Shown: positions 1 through 7,847, counted from the first letter of the stretch. The stretch is 14,345 bases of DNA from Azophilus sp964348115 (GCA_964348115.1 CAYGBY010000084.1:1-14345); one strand, 5' to 3'. Numbers and translations are program-made. Notes: generated from the sequence alone by a model not told the origin.

Positions 1-47
1 CGGCAAACAGCGGGGCGCTGGGCGAACGCGACTTGTTCAGAGGTTCC
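1..47 (-). mobile_element. Terminus of an IS5-like element (copy 1), interior running off the left edge
   Basis: Read on the minus strand from 47 inward, the sequence starts GGAACCTCTGAACAAGTC and continues through GCGTTCGCCCAGCGCC. The 31 bases at 14-44 recur exactly at 9411-9441 and, inverted with one mismatch, at 10740-10770. A related end lies at 14288. The pattern resembles the terminal inverted repeat of E. coli IS5 (GGAAGGTGCGAACAAGTC, from memory). The bases just outside, CTAG at 48-51, fit the YTAR target that IS5 elements duplicate. No transposase is in the window, so the family assignment is inference. Confidence 0.5.
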
Positions 48-51
48 CTAG

Positions 52-232
52 GGAAGATGGCGTCTCGCTCGACCAGTGGATCGCTGCGGCGGTAGCGCAA
101 AGGAGTGGAGTTGCGGCGACAGCGTCCGAGTTCCTTGAACGCCGCGGTGCGCATTCGACGCCGGGGGAGTTGACCCGCCATCTTGATAACGCGCCGGATG
201 CGCCGCCCCCAACCCGGCGACGAGCGGCCTGA
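52..232 (+). pseudogene. Remnant of a ribbon-helix-helix / HicB-like antitoxin, 5' end missing
   Basis: A frame starting GAA at 53 and ending TGA at 230-232 encodes about 59 residues. It contains LDQWIAAAVAQRSGVAATAS followed by FLERRGAHSTPGELTRHLD. The LDQWI..AVA pattern is typical of the helical part of ribbon-helix-helix antitoxins of the HicB/Arc type (SLNQWI...AVAE). The frame is open leftwards only because it runs into the IS-like end at 1-47. There is no plausible start codon or upstream beta-strand, so the element apparently cut off the gene's beginning. No partner toxin is visible. Assignment rests on pattern recognition over a short stretch and is tentative. Confidence 0.4.
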
Positions 233-341
233 TGCGTGATTGCCCCCCTGTTGGCCCAAAGCATTTTTTCGGGGTCACTTCCGCTTGGGCGCTGGGGCGC
301 CAAGGTGTCCAGCCCTGTTGGCCGCCCTGGGGCGCTGATCC

Positions 342-614
342 TCAGTAGGTTCTCAGTACGTAGCCTTTTTCGATCATGCAGTTGCGGTAGCGTTCAAAAG
401 AGAGGCTGTCCGCCGGCATGGCCTCGTCCGGCGCCACTTGGTGGTTTTGCGCGCATCTGGACTGGTCGCGCTTGTAGTCCCGCTCCGTCTTGGCGGTTTC
501 GGCTTGCCAGAAGTGAGTGGCGTCGGCCGGCATGGGGCCACCGTTCGCGCAGGCCCCAAGAGCTGCGGCAAAGGGTACTGAAATCAATAGATTGCGAAGA
601 TTTTTCCGGTTCAT
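342..614 (-). CDS. Small outer-membrane or periplasmic lipoprotein of unknown function
   Basis: The product is 90 aa. Start ATG at 614 is preceded by an AGGCGG Shine-Dalgarno about 6 nt upstream; a TTG two codons earlier is less likely. Residues 1-21 form a lipoprotein signal peptide: basic n-region NRKNLR, hydrophobic core, then lipobox LGAC with the lipidated cysteine at residue 22. The mature part is hydrophilic and short. It contains two further cysteines, in SRCAQNH and in a C-terminal CMIEKGYVL stretch; similar CM..KGY endings occur in other small proteobacterial lipoproteins. The gene stands alone, with its own promoter at 666-694. I do not recognise a function, and the name reflects localisation only. 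Confidence 0.75.
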   Translation of the reverse strand: MNRKNLRNLLISVPFAAALGACANGGPMPADATHFWQAETAKTERDYKRDQSRCAQNHQVAPDEAMPADSLSFERYRNCMIEKGYVLRTY

Positions 615-642
615 TTGCAACCGCCTTTTCGGTCTGTGGAGT

Positions 643-659
643 TAGGTTTTTTTAACCTA
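643..659. repeat. Inverted repeat at the predicted mRNA start of the small lipoprotein gene
   Basis: TAGGTT (643-648) and AACCTA (654-659) are perfect arms around a 5-T loop. The TAGGTT/AACCTA word also recurs at 671-680 (ACCTAACCTA). The repeat lies at the predicted transcription start of the leftward gene, so it could be an operator or a 5'-end stabilising hairpin. The stem is only 6 bp and AT-rich, so function is speculative. Confidence 0.35.
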
Positions 660-665
660 CGGATA

Positions 666-694
666 AATGTACCTAACCTAATGGGCGGATGCAA
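666..694 (-). promoter_or_regulatory. Candidate sigma-70 promoter for the small lipoprotein gene
   Basis: On the minus strand, -35 TTGCAT (694-689) and -10 TACATT (671-666) are separated by exactly 17 bp. Each matches 4 of 6 consensus bases. The predicted transcription start is near 659, about 45 nt before the ATG at 614. The surroundings are AT-rich compared with the rest of the window. Confidence 0.5.
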
Positions 695-787
695 ACTTTT
701 TTTTGAATTTTTTCAGAGTGTTGTGCAGGCAGCCCAGTTAGGCGCTCTCCCCAGGACCATCCCCAAGTGCTTGCCCTTAAAAGAGAA

Positions 788-954
788 TTTCTGACCATGC
801 CTCTCAACCTGCCTCAGCCTGACTCCCCCCTCCCCCGGAGCGGAACGGGGCACGTGGGTGACGGCGGCCTCAACCAGACGGGCGGGGAGCTCGTCCTCCC
901 AGAACCGACGATTAAACAGCATTGGCTGAGGCATGTTGAGAGGCATGTTTCTGA
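788..954. mobile_element. MITE-like element: 24-bp terminal inverted repeats plus flanking 7-bp direct repeats
   Basis: The 24 bases at 796-819 and the reverse complement of 924-947 match at 23 positions. They enclose about 104 bp of GC-rich sequence. Directly outside, TTTCTGA occurs at 788-794 and again at 948-954 in the same orientation, as a target-site duplication would; one extra C sits at 795. Both arms contain ATG and would encode MPLN(L/M)PQP on opposite strands, a by-product of the symmetry. The interior shows no transposase. This explains part of the gene-free stretch 695-1039; nothing else is evident there. Confidence 0.5.
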
Positions 955-1039
955 AAGGTCATTGGATGCCGCGAAGCTTTGCCGAGGGCTGGTGGACGGG
1001 TTTGGGGTGGTCTTGGGCGCTGCCCCGATGCCTCTGCGC

Positions 1040-1079
1040 CTGTCATAAATTCATCACAAAATGGACATATTTTTGTCAC
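1040..1079 (+). promoter_or_regulatory. Pho-box-like array (candidate PhoB binding site)
   Basis: Four heptamers start every 11 bp: CTGTCAT (1040-1046), TCATCAC (1051-1057), TGGACAT (1062-1068) and TTGTCAC (1073-1079). They are separated by AT-only 4-nt spacers AAAT, AAAA and ATTT. The first heptamer matches the enterobacterial Pho-box half-site CTGTCAT fully and the last matches 5 of 7; the middle two are weaker. The 11-bp phasing with AT spacers is the hallmark of PhoB sites. The array stands upstream of the lipoprotein/TonB-receptor pair. PhoB control is inferred from sequence only. Confidence 0.6.
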
Positions 1080-1089
1080 CCAGTCTCCC

Positions 1090-1095
1090 TACCTT
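1090..1095 (+). promoter_or_regulatory. Candidate -10 element downstream of the Pho-box-like array
   Basis: TACCTT begins 10 nt after the last heptamer of the array. That is the distance expected when PhoB replaces a -35 element. The hexamer is a modest match to TATAAT. The implied transcript starts near 1102 and has a leader of about 75 nt. Confidence 0.35.
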
Positions 1096-1178
1096 ACGCC
1101 GCCGATGGCGGGTTGGCGTTGCAGGACTGCGCCGCCCCGCACTCTGGGCAAGTGAACTAACGCAGAGGGTTTCAGGAA

Positions 1179-4100
1179 GTGGTGGATTTTTGCCGAATGG
1201 CCGTGCTGGCCGTGGTTGCGGCCTTGTTCGCCGCTTGTGGCGTTTCTGCGGACAACGCATCGCCGGGCGCCGTGGTGATTGAAGTGCCGGTCGAAGGCGG
1301 CGGCGGGGGAGGTGATGACGGTGGAGGAGATGATGGCGGCGGAGGTGACGGCGGCGATGGCGCTGGCGATGGTGGCGGCGCCGCCGGCACGACCGTAGCC
1401 AGCATCATCCCGGACCGCCTGCAGGCCGCCATCGGCGATTCCGGCGCGACCGCGGACCCGGCCTTCGGCGGCAAGCCCATCTACACCATCGACGTAGCCG
1501 CCTTGAGCGACGGAGAGCTGGATCCATCCGGCTTGGTGCTGGGCAATGACTACATCTTTGAAATCGCCAGCGGCGCGTTGCGCGTGACCGCGCCGAATGG
1601 CGCATCGCTGAGCAGCGGCGGCGCCCTGCCGGATTGCCAACTGAAGGTTGCCGCGGGCGGCGTCATTGCTGGCGGCAGCAACACGGACTTTCTGGTCATC
1701 AACCGGGGCTGCGCCCTGATGGCCGAGGGCACGGCGGAACAGCCCATCCTGCTGACCGCCAAGGCGGAGGTGCTGGGCACGGCGGAGGACAACGACCGCG
1801 GGCTGTGGGGTGGCTTGGTGATCAACGGCTACGCCCCCATCAACGATTGCCCGGAAGGGGCCGCCGGGGGCAGCGAGGCTTGCGTCAAGGAGGGCGAGGC
1901 CAACTCGGGCCTGTTCGGCGGCGACAACGCGCAGGACAACTCCGGCGTGCTGAAGTATGTCAGCGTGCGTTTCGCCGGCTCCAACGTAGACCCGGAGAAC
2001 CAGCTCAACGGCATCGCCTTCCAAGCGGTGGGGGACGCCACCATGGTGGACTACGTGCAGGTGCACAACAACCTCGACGATGGCGTGGAGTTCTTCGGCG
2101 GCGCGGTCAACGCCAAGCATGTGGTGCTCACCGGCAATGCGGATGACTCCCTCGATTGGACCGATGGCTGGACCGGGCGCATCCAGTACCTCTACATCGA
2201 GCAGACGGACAGCGCCGACAACGCCATCGAGGCCGACAACCGGGAAGGCGACGAGAACGCCCTGCCCCGCTCCAACCCCAGCATCGCCAACATGAGCGTG
2301 TTCGGCAAAGCCGACGAGCGCGCCCTGCGCATTCGGCGCGGCACGGGCTTGGCGCTGCGCAACAGCTTTGTCGATGGTTCGGGACGCTGCCTGCGGGTGG
2401 ATGGCGAAAGCCGCGCCCTGCTGGGCACGGACCTGACCTTCGCAGGGGTCAGCTTAGCCTGCGCCCAAACCCATGATCGGGACGACGACGGCGCCGTGAG
2501 AACCCATCTGGATGGCGCCGTAAACGTCTCCCAAAACGGCGCCCAAGTAGATCCCGTGGCGCTAAGCGACACCTTCTTCGACAACACCGACTTCATCGGC
2601 GCCTTCGGTGCGGAGGACTGGTCCGCCGGCTGGGTCTATCCCGGCTCCGTCAGCCGCGCCACGCAGCCGGACTTTGGCTGCCCGGACGGCACCTCGGTCT
2701 CCAGCCGCACGGTGGACGGCAAGCGCGTATGCCAGCTGTCCGGCGCGGTCACCCAGGACCTGCTGCTGACCAGCAACAACCTCTATGAACTGGTGGGCAA
2801 GGTGACCATTGGCGGCGACAACGAAGACGCCGCGACCCTGACCATTCAGGCCGGCGCAACCATCTTCGGCGGCACGGACGTGGACTTCCTGGTCATCTCA
2901 AGGGGTTCCCGCATCGTCGCCAACGGCACCCGCACCGCGCCCATCACCTTCACCAGCCTTTCCGACCTGAACGGCAATGCAAACATCGCCACCACCCGCG
3001 GCGAGTGGGGCGGCCTGGTCATCAACGGCAACGCACCCATCAACGACTGCCCGGAAGGCGCCGCAGGCGGCAGCGTGGATTGCGTGAAGGAGGGCGAGGC
3101 CAATTCCGGCCTGTTCGGCGGCGACAACCCCGCGGACTCCAGCGGCAGGCTCAACTATGTTGTGGTGAAGTACGCCGGCGCCAACGTGGATCCGGAGAAC
3201 CAGTTGAACGGCATCGCCTTCCAGGGCGTGGGTTCGGGCACGGAAGTGGACTACGTGCAGGTGCACAACAACCTCGACGACGGCGTGGAGTTCTTCGGCG
3301 GCACGGTCAGCGCCACGCACATGGTGCTGACCGGCAATGCGGACGACTCCCTGGACTGGACCGACGGCTGGCGGGGCAGCATCCAGTACCTGGTCATCGA
3401 CCAGGCTGACGACTCCGGCGACAATGGCATCGAGGCGGATAACCGGGAAGGCGACGAGACGGCCAGCCCGCGCTCCCTGCCGCGCATCGCCAACATGACC
3501 ATCAAGGGCAATCCGGGCGAGCGCGCCGTTCGCCTGCGCCGGGGCACCGGCCTTGCGTTGTACAACTCCGCCGTGCAGGGCAGCGAGAGCTGCCTGCGCG
3601 TCCAGGGCGACTCCCTGAACCAGCTAGGCAGCGGCATCCAGTTTGACGGCGTCAGTTTCGACTGCCCCACCGTCGTGGAGGGTGATGACGTGGCCGCCAT
3701 CGATGGCCTTCTGGAGCGCAGCAATGTCTCCAAGGAAGGCCGTGCGGTGCTGGCGGCGGACCTTGCCGGCGACGCCGATTTCGAGGCCGCCACCTTCATC
3801 GGCGCAGTGGAGAATGCGGACAACGACTGGTCCGCCGGCTGGACCGTGGGCATGCCCGACGCCGCCGTAGCCTTCAACTGCCCCTTGGGCACCAGCGAGG
3901 TGGCGACCATTGGCGGCCGGCAGACCTGCCAGCTGGCCGGCGACTACACCAGTGACTTGTCGCTGACCGCCGGCGCCTACTACGTGCTGGACGGCAAGGT
4001 GACCATCGGCGGCGACAACATAGATTCCGCCACCTTGGACATCGCCGCCGGCGTCACCATCATCGGCGACGATCCGGAGGACTTCCTGGTCATCTCGCGC

Positions 4101-5054
4101 GGCTCGCAGATTCGCGCCAACGGCACCCGCAACCAGCCGGTGACCCTCACTGCGGCGGCTGACGTAACCGGCGGCATCGCCAACCCGGACAACACCCAAG
4201 GCCTTTGGGGCGGCTTGGTCATCAACGGCAACGCCCCCATCAACGACTGCCCGGAAGGCGCTGCAGGGGGCGCCGCGGACTGCGTGAAGGAGGGGGAGGC
4301 CAACTCCGGCCTGTTCGGCGGGGCGGATGCAAACGACTCCAGCGGCGTGTTGCGCTATGTGGTGGTCAAGTTCGCCGGCGCCAACGTGGACCCGGAGAAC
4401 CAGCTGAACGGCATCGCCTTTCAAGGCGTTGGCGACGGCACGGTGGTGGATTACGTGCAGGTTTACAACAACCTCGATGATGGCGTGGAGTTCTTCGGCG
4501 GCACCGTCAACGCCAGCCACCTGGTGCTGGTGGGCAACGCCGACGACAGCCTGGACTGGACGGATGGCTGGCGGGGCAGCATCCAGTACCTGCACATCCA
4601 GCAGACCGAGGGCGTCGGCGACAACATGATCGAGGCGGACAATCGCGAAGGCGATGAGCAGGCGACGCCCATATCGGAACCCTGGATCGCCAATATGACC
4701 ATGGTTGGCAATGTCGGCGAGCGGGCCATCCGCCTGCGTCGCGGCACGGGGCTGCACCTGTACAACTCCATGCTGTCCGGCGCCAGCAACTGCCTGCGCG
4801 TGCAAGGAGAATCACTGAACCTGCTGAACACGCGCATCCAATTCTCCGCTGTTGGCCTAGCCTGCGAGACCGTCAACGAAGGCGACGATGTGGCTGCCGT
4901 GCAGGCTTTCCTGGACGGCGCCCGGAATGTCACCCAGGACGGCTCGACGCCGACGCCCGTGTCGCTGCCAAGCCAGTTTGACGGCGCTGGCGCTTCCGTC
5001 ATCGGTTCCGATGTGGCCAACTGGGGCGCCGGCTGGACGGTGGGCGTCAACTAG
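1179..5054 (+). CDS. Large surface lipoprotein with three ~400-residue predicted beta-helix repeats, partner of a TonB receptor
   Basis: The product is 1291 aa from GTG 1179; ATG 1197 is a possible alternative, and an in-frame stop at 1158 rules out a longer start. Residues 1-19 form a short signal sequence ending LFAAC, with the candidate lipidated Cys20. Residues ~36-68 are a Gly/Asp-rich linker. Three homologous units then follow. Each carries a (D/E)DFLVI.RG-type strand, GLWGGLVING.APINDCPEG with a second cysteine 10 residues on, EGEANSGLFGG, VDPENQLNGIAFQ, DDGVEFFGG, GNADDSLDWTDGW, EADNREGDE and a (R/L)RRGTGL segment. The repeating short strands and Asn/Asp turns suggest a parallel beta-helix, and the acidic DDSLDWTDGW loops could bind calcium; both are inference. 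No catalytic motif is recognised. The gene is followed after 114 nt by a TonB receptor, so it is probably its surface substrate-binding partner. Confidence 0.8.
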   Translation: MVDFCRMAVLAVVAALFAACGVSADNASPGAVVIEVPVEGGGGGGDDGGGDDGGGGDGGDGAGDGGGAAGTTVASIIPDRLQAAIGDSGATADPAFGGKPIYTIDVAALSDGELDPSGLVLGNDYIFEIASGALRVTAPNGASLSSGGALPDCQLKVAAGGVIAGGSNTDFLVINRGCALMAEGTAEQPILLTAKAEVLGTAEDNDRGLWGGLVINGYAPINDCPEGAAGGSEACVKEGEANSGLFGGDNAQDNSGVLKYVSVRFAGSNVDPENQLNGIAFQAVGDATMVDYVQVHNNLDDGVEFFGGAVNAKHVVLTGNADDSLDWTDGWTGRIQYLYIEQTDSADNAIEADNREGDENALPRSNPSIANMSVFGKADERALRIRRGTGLALRNSFVDGSGRCLRVDGESRALLGTDLTFAGVSLACAQTHDRDDDGAVRTHLDGAVNVSQNGAQVDPVALSDTFFDNTDFIGAFGAEDWSAGWVYPGSVSRATQPDFGCPDGTSVSSRTVDGKRVCQLSGAVTQDLLLTSNNLYELVGKVTIGGDNEDAATLTIQAGATIFGGTDVDFLVISRGSRIVANGTRTAPITFTSLSDLNGNANIATTRGEWGGLVINGNAPINDCPEGAAGGSVDCVKEGEANSGLFGGDNPADSSGRLNYVVVKYAGANVDPENQLNGIAFQGVGSGTEVDYVQVHNNLDDGVEFFGGTVSATHMVLTGNADDSLDWTDGWRGSIQYLVIDQADDSGDNGIEADNREGDETASPRSLPRIANMTIKGNPGERAVRLRRGTGLALYNSAVQGSESCLRVQGDSLNQLGSGIQFDGVSFDCPTVVEGDDVAAIDGLLERSNVSKEGRAVLAADLAGDADFEAATFIGAVENADNDWSAGWTVGMPDAAVAFNCPLGTSEVATIGGRQTCQLAGDYTSDLSLTAGAYYVLDGKVTIGGDNIDSATLDIAAGVTIIGDDPEDFLVISRGSQIRANGTRNQPVTLTAAADVTGGIANPDNTQGLWGGLVINGNAPINDCPEGAAGGAADCVKEGEANSGLFGGADANDSSGVLRYVVVKFAGANVDPENQLNGIAFQGVGDGTVVDYVQVYNNLDDGVEFFGGTVNASHLVLVGNADDSLDWTDGWRGSIQYLHIQQTEGVGDNMIEADNREGDEQATPISEPWIANMTMVGNVGERAIRLRRGTGLHLYNSMLSGASNCLRVQGESLNLLNTRIQFSAVGLACETVNEGDDVAAVQAFLDGARNVTQDGSTPTPVSLPSQFDGAGASVIGSDVANWGAGWTVGVN
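1525..2640 (+). repeat. Lipoprotein internal repeat unit 1
   Basis: This is the first of three coding repeats. The N-terminal part is divergent (LVLGNDYIFEIASGALRV instead of the KVTIGGDN strand of units 2 and 3), while the core from ~1800 to ~2300 lines up with unit 2 at an offset of 1200 bp. It shares the GGLVING, GEANSGLFGG and DDGVEFFGG words with the other units. Unit edges are approximate. Confidence 0.7.
2690..3855 (+). repeat. Lipoprotein internal repeat unit 2
   Basis: The unit begins at a CP.GTS.....G...CQL segment with a cysteine pair, followed by KVTIGGDN. The core is exactly 1200 bp downstream of unit 1 and 1200 bp upstream of unit 3; for example, the GGLVING codons start near 3012 and 4212. 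Long blocks are near-identical at the DNA level. Edges are approximate. Confidence 0.75.
3885..5054 (+). repeat. Lipoprotein internal repeat unit 3
   Basis: The unit begins at CPLGTSEVATIGGRQTCQL and ends with the protein at GAGWTVGVN. It is closest to unit 2: both have KVTIGGDN, FLVISRGS and RANGTR-type words. Edges are approximate. Confidence 0.75.
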
Positions 5055-5168
5055 ACGGGGGATGCTGCGAGATCCAGCGGTCCAGCGCGCAACGGCTGGT
5101 TTCCGCCTACGCGGCGATGCTGCAGGGAATGTCGGAATGGCCGGGCGAACGGGGCAAGCGAGAACGCA

Positions 5169-7847
5169 ATGATGATGGACGACCGAATGAAGGGAAAGTT
5201 GCCGGTTTTGGTTGGGTTGGCCTTGGCTGCAGGGGCCGTATTGGCCCAGGATGAGGGGCAGGAAGAAGCCGGCCCGGCCATCGCCTCCTCCGGCCCCATC
5301 GAGGAGCTGGTGGTGTTGGGCCGGTTCATCCCGGACGAGAAGCGCACCACTTCGGAAGTCTCCAATTTGCTGGATGCGGAGGCCCTGTCCTTGCTGGCGG
5401 ACACCAGCGTGGGGGATGCCCTGTCCCGGATTACGGGGCTGAGCTTGGTGGGCGGCAAATACGTCTATGTGCGTGGCCTGGGCGAGCGCTATTCCTCCAC
5501 CCTCCTGGACGGCGCCCGCATCTCCTCCCCAGTGCCCTTCCAGAAAACTGTGCCGCTGGACATCGTGCCCAACAGCATCGTGCGCAGCCTATTGGTGCAG
5601 AAGACCTTTTCGCCGGCCTATCCGGGGGACTTCAGCGGCGGCGTGGTGATGATCCGCACCAAGGCCACCCCGGAGGAGAACTACGCCTCCGTCAAGGTGC
5701 AGGGCGGCGGCAACTCCGTGACCACCGGCGGCGACGGTCTCTCCCACCACGGCGGCGGCTTGGACAACTGGGGCTTTGACGACGGCACCCGCAATGTGCC
5801 GGACAACATCAAGCTGCTGTCCAGCGAGGCGTTCGAGGCCACCCCCTGGCCGCAGAGCGCCGGGCTTGGCGCCAGCTTCTACAATTTCTGGCACATCCGC
5901 GAGAAGGACAAGCTGAAGCCCAATTGGACCGGCGACGGCGAGCTGGGCTACCGCCACGACTTCAGCAACGGCATGTCCCTGGGCCTGCTGGCCGCCGGCA
6001 AGTACAGCAACGACTACCAGAACCGCGACAAGGACTTCCGCCGCTACGAGTTCACCGGCGTTGACGGCGGCAGCACCCAGACCGTGGACTACCGCCAGTT
6101 CACCACCCGCCAGACCATCAACTGGAGCGGTTTCGTCAACCTGGGCCTGGAGTTCAACAACGACCATTCCGTGCAGTTCTCCCAAGTCATCCTGCGCCAA
6201 ACCGACGACGAGACCCAGCAGTACCGGGGCCTGTCCAGCGAGGACGACGTCACTTCCGGCACCAGGGTGGTGAGCTACCGCCTGCAGTGGACCGAGAACT
6301 ACATCCGCTCCACTCAACTAAAGGGGGAGCACTACTTCAACATCGGCGCCAGCGACCAAGCCGGCGTCTTCTGGCGGGCGGTGGATGGCGCCGCCACCCG
6401 GGATGCGCCGGACACCCGCACCTTCACCTATGCGGAGAACGCCCAGGGTCTTGAGGAGATGGTCACGCCCAGCCGCCAAGCCGCCGGCGACCTGCGGGAG
6501 GTTTTCCAGGCCCCGGACCGCACCTTCTCCAAGTTGCGCGATGAAATAGAGGAATATGGCGCAGATCTGGAAATTCCCTTCTCCATTGGCGGTGCGGACA
6601 TCACCCTGAAGGGCGGCGGCGCCTACTATGAGCGGGTGCGGGCCAGCAAGTCCCGCTTCTTTCGCTTCGACCTGACCTCCTTCGCCCCCAGCCACATCGC
6701 CCTGATGTGGCCGCGCCAGCTATTCGGCCTGGACAACTGGGGCAAGCGCTACCTGGACGTGCGGGACTTCTCCGCCGGCGCCGCCAACGCCAGCGGCATC
6801 TTCCCGTTTGCGGATTCCGGCGAAGAGACCGCGGCCTGGTACGCCGGGGTGGATGCCCAGCTGACCCCGCGCATCCGTCTGGCCGCGGGCCTGCGGCAGG
6901 AGGACACCACCCTGTTCGCGGACGCCTACGGCGGCAACACGGAGGCGGGCGCCAGCAACGCCGTGCGGCGCAAGCACAAGGACAGCCTGCCGGCGGTTTC
7001 CCTGACCTTCGAGTTCGTCAACGACATGCAGGTGCGGCTGGCCTACTCGGAAACCGTGAACCGGCCCAGCCTGCTGGAGATCACCGGCACCACCATCCGC
7101 AACCCGGAGGACTCCAACCTGTACCGAGGCAACGTATTCCTGCAGCCGGCCACATTGAAGAGCTATGACGCCCGTTGGGAGTGGTACTTCGGCTTTGCCG
7201 ACAGCCTGTCCGTGGGCCTGTTCCGCAAGGAGTTCGATGACCCCATCGAAATTGGCAAGGTGCAGGCGCAGAACGACATCTTCACCTGGTTCAACGGCGA
7301 GCGGGCGGAACTCGACGGCCTGGAGCTGGAACTGCGCAAAGACCTGCCGTTCGACGACTGGTTCGGCTGGGGCGCGCACTGGAACCCCTTCACCCTGAAC
7401 GCCAACCTGTCGTTCATCAACTCCGAGGTGGTGCTGTTCGGCGAGGGCGAGACCGCCGCGGACGTGCCGGTGACCGGCTCCCGCCGCATCGCCAGGCTGT
7501 TTGAGAACGAGCGCGACCTCACCGGCCAGTCCGACATCCTGGGCAACCTGATCCTCAGCTACGTCAACTACGAACGCGGCATCGAAAGCTCGCTGGCCTA
7601 CAACTACACTGGCGAGCGCATCGTGCTGGTGGGCGCCGAGAACGCCCCCAACATCATAGAGGAGGCCCGCGGCCAACTGGACTTCCTGCTGCGCTGCAGC
7701 TTCCGCAAATTCAACCGCGATTTGGAGGCGGAGCTGAAGGTCAAGAACCTGCTCGACGAAAAGGTGGACTGGACCCAGGGCGGGCTGGTCTACGAAAGCT
7801 ACAAGCCCGGCGTCAGCTACAGCCTGGCGCTGAAGCTGACCATCTGA
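5169..7847 (+). CDS. TonB-dependent outer-membrane receptor
   Basis: The product is 892 aa from ATG 5169. ATG 5187 (residue 7, MKGKLPVLVG) would give a more standard signal peptide, and neither start has a strong Shine-Dalgarno. Signal cleavage is likely after VLA at residue 26. A TonB-box-like PIEELVVLG sits at residues ~43-51. The plug follows (VGDALSRITGLSLVGGKYVYVRGLGERYSSTLLDGARI, then VQKTFSPAYPGDFSGGVV), and then a long beta-barrel with a conserved RLAYSETVNRPSLLEI segment. The chain ends in an amphipathic PGVSYSLALKLTI strand. The plug matches the VRGLGERYSS(T/V)LLNG subgroup of receptors. It lies 114 nt after the repeat lipoprotein in the same direction, probably in one operon, and is inferred to import what that protein binds. 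The substrate cannot be read from sequence. Confidence 0.92.
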   Translation: MMMDDRMKGKLPVLVGLALAAGAVLAQDEGQEEAGPAIASSGPIEELVVLGRFIPDEKRTTSEVSNLLDAEALSLLADTSVGDALSRITGLSLVGGKYVYVRGLGERYSSTLLDGARISSPVPFQKTVPLDIVPNSIVRSLLVQKTFSPAYPGDFSGGVVMIRTKATPEENYASVKVQGGGNSVTTGGDGLSHHGGGLDNWGFDDGTRNVPDNIKLLSSEAFEATPWPQSAGLGASFYNFWHIREKDKLKPNWTGDGELGYRHDFSNGMSLGLLAAGKYSNDYQNRDKDFRRYEFTGVDGGSTQTVDYRQFTTRQTINWSGFVNLGLEFNNDHSVQFSQVILRQTDDETQQYRGLSSEDDVTSGTRVVSYRLQWTENYIRSTQLKGEHYFNIGASDQAGVFWRAVDGAATRDAPDTRTFTYAENAQGLEEMVTPSRQAAGDLREVFQAPDRTFSKLRDEIEEYGADLEIPFSIGGADITLKGGGAYYERVRASKSRFFRFDLTSFAPSHIALMWPRQLFGLDNWGKRYLDVRDFSAGAANASGIFPFADSGEETAAWYAGVDAQLTPRIRLAAGLRQEDTTLFADAYGGNTEAGASNAVRRKHKDSLPAVSLTFEFVNDMQVRLAYSETVNRPSLLEITGTTIRNPEDSNLYRGNVFLQPATLKSYDARWEWYFGFADSLSVGLFRKEFDDPIEIGKVQAQNDIFTWFNGERAELDGLELELRKDLPFDDWFGWGAHWNPFTLNANLSFINSEVVLFGEGETAADVPVTGSRRIARLFENERDLTGQSDILGNLILSYVNYERGIESSLAYNYTGERIVLVGAENAPNIIEEARGQLDFLLRCSFRKFNRDLEAELKVKNLLDEKVDWTQGGLVYESYKPGVSYSLALKLTI

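Noticed and set aside
671..743. Possible integron attC site (ACCTAAC at 671-677, GTTAGGC at 737-743, inner TGGGC/GCCCA pair)
   Set aside because: The core heptamers fit, but the inner arms lack the usual two-box spacing and unpaired bases, the loop is a T-rich tract, and no cassette array or integrase is present.
713..1048. Opposed short frames both beginning MPLN(L/M)PQP
   Set aside because: The shared start is explained by the inverted repeat of the MITE-like element; neither frame has a ribosome site or recognisable domain.
1089..2120. Long minus-strand open frame opposite the lipoprotein
   Set aside because: It is an antisense shadow of the GC-rich repeat gene: it follows the repeat periodicity and has no recognisable domains. 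The similar long antisense frames at 3624-4805 and 6720-8078 were rejected for the same reason.
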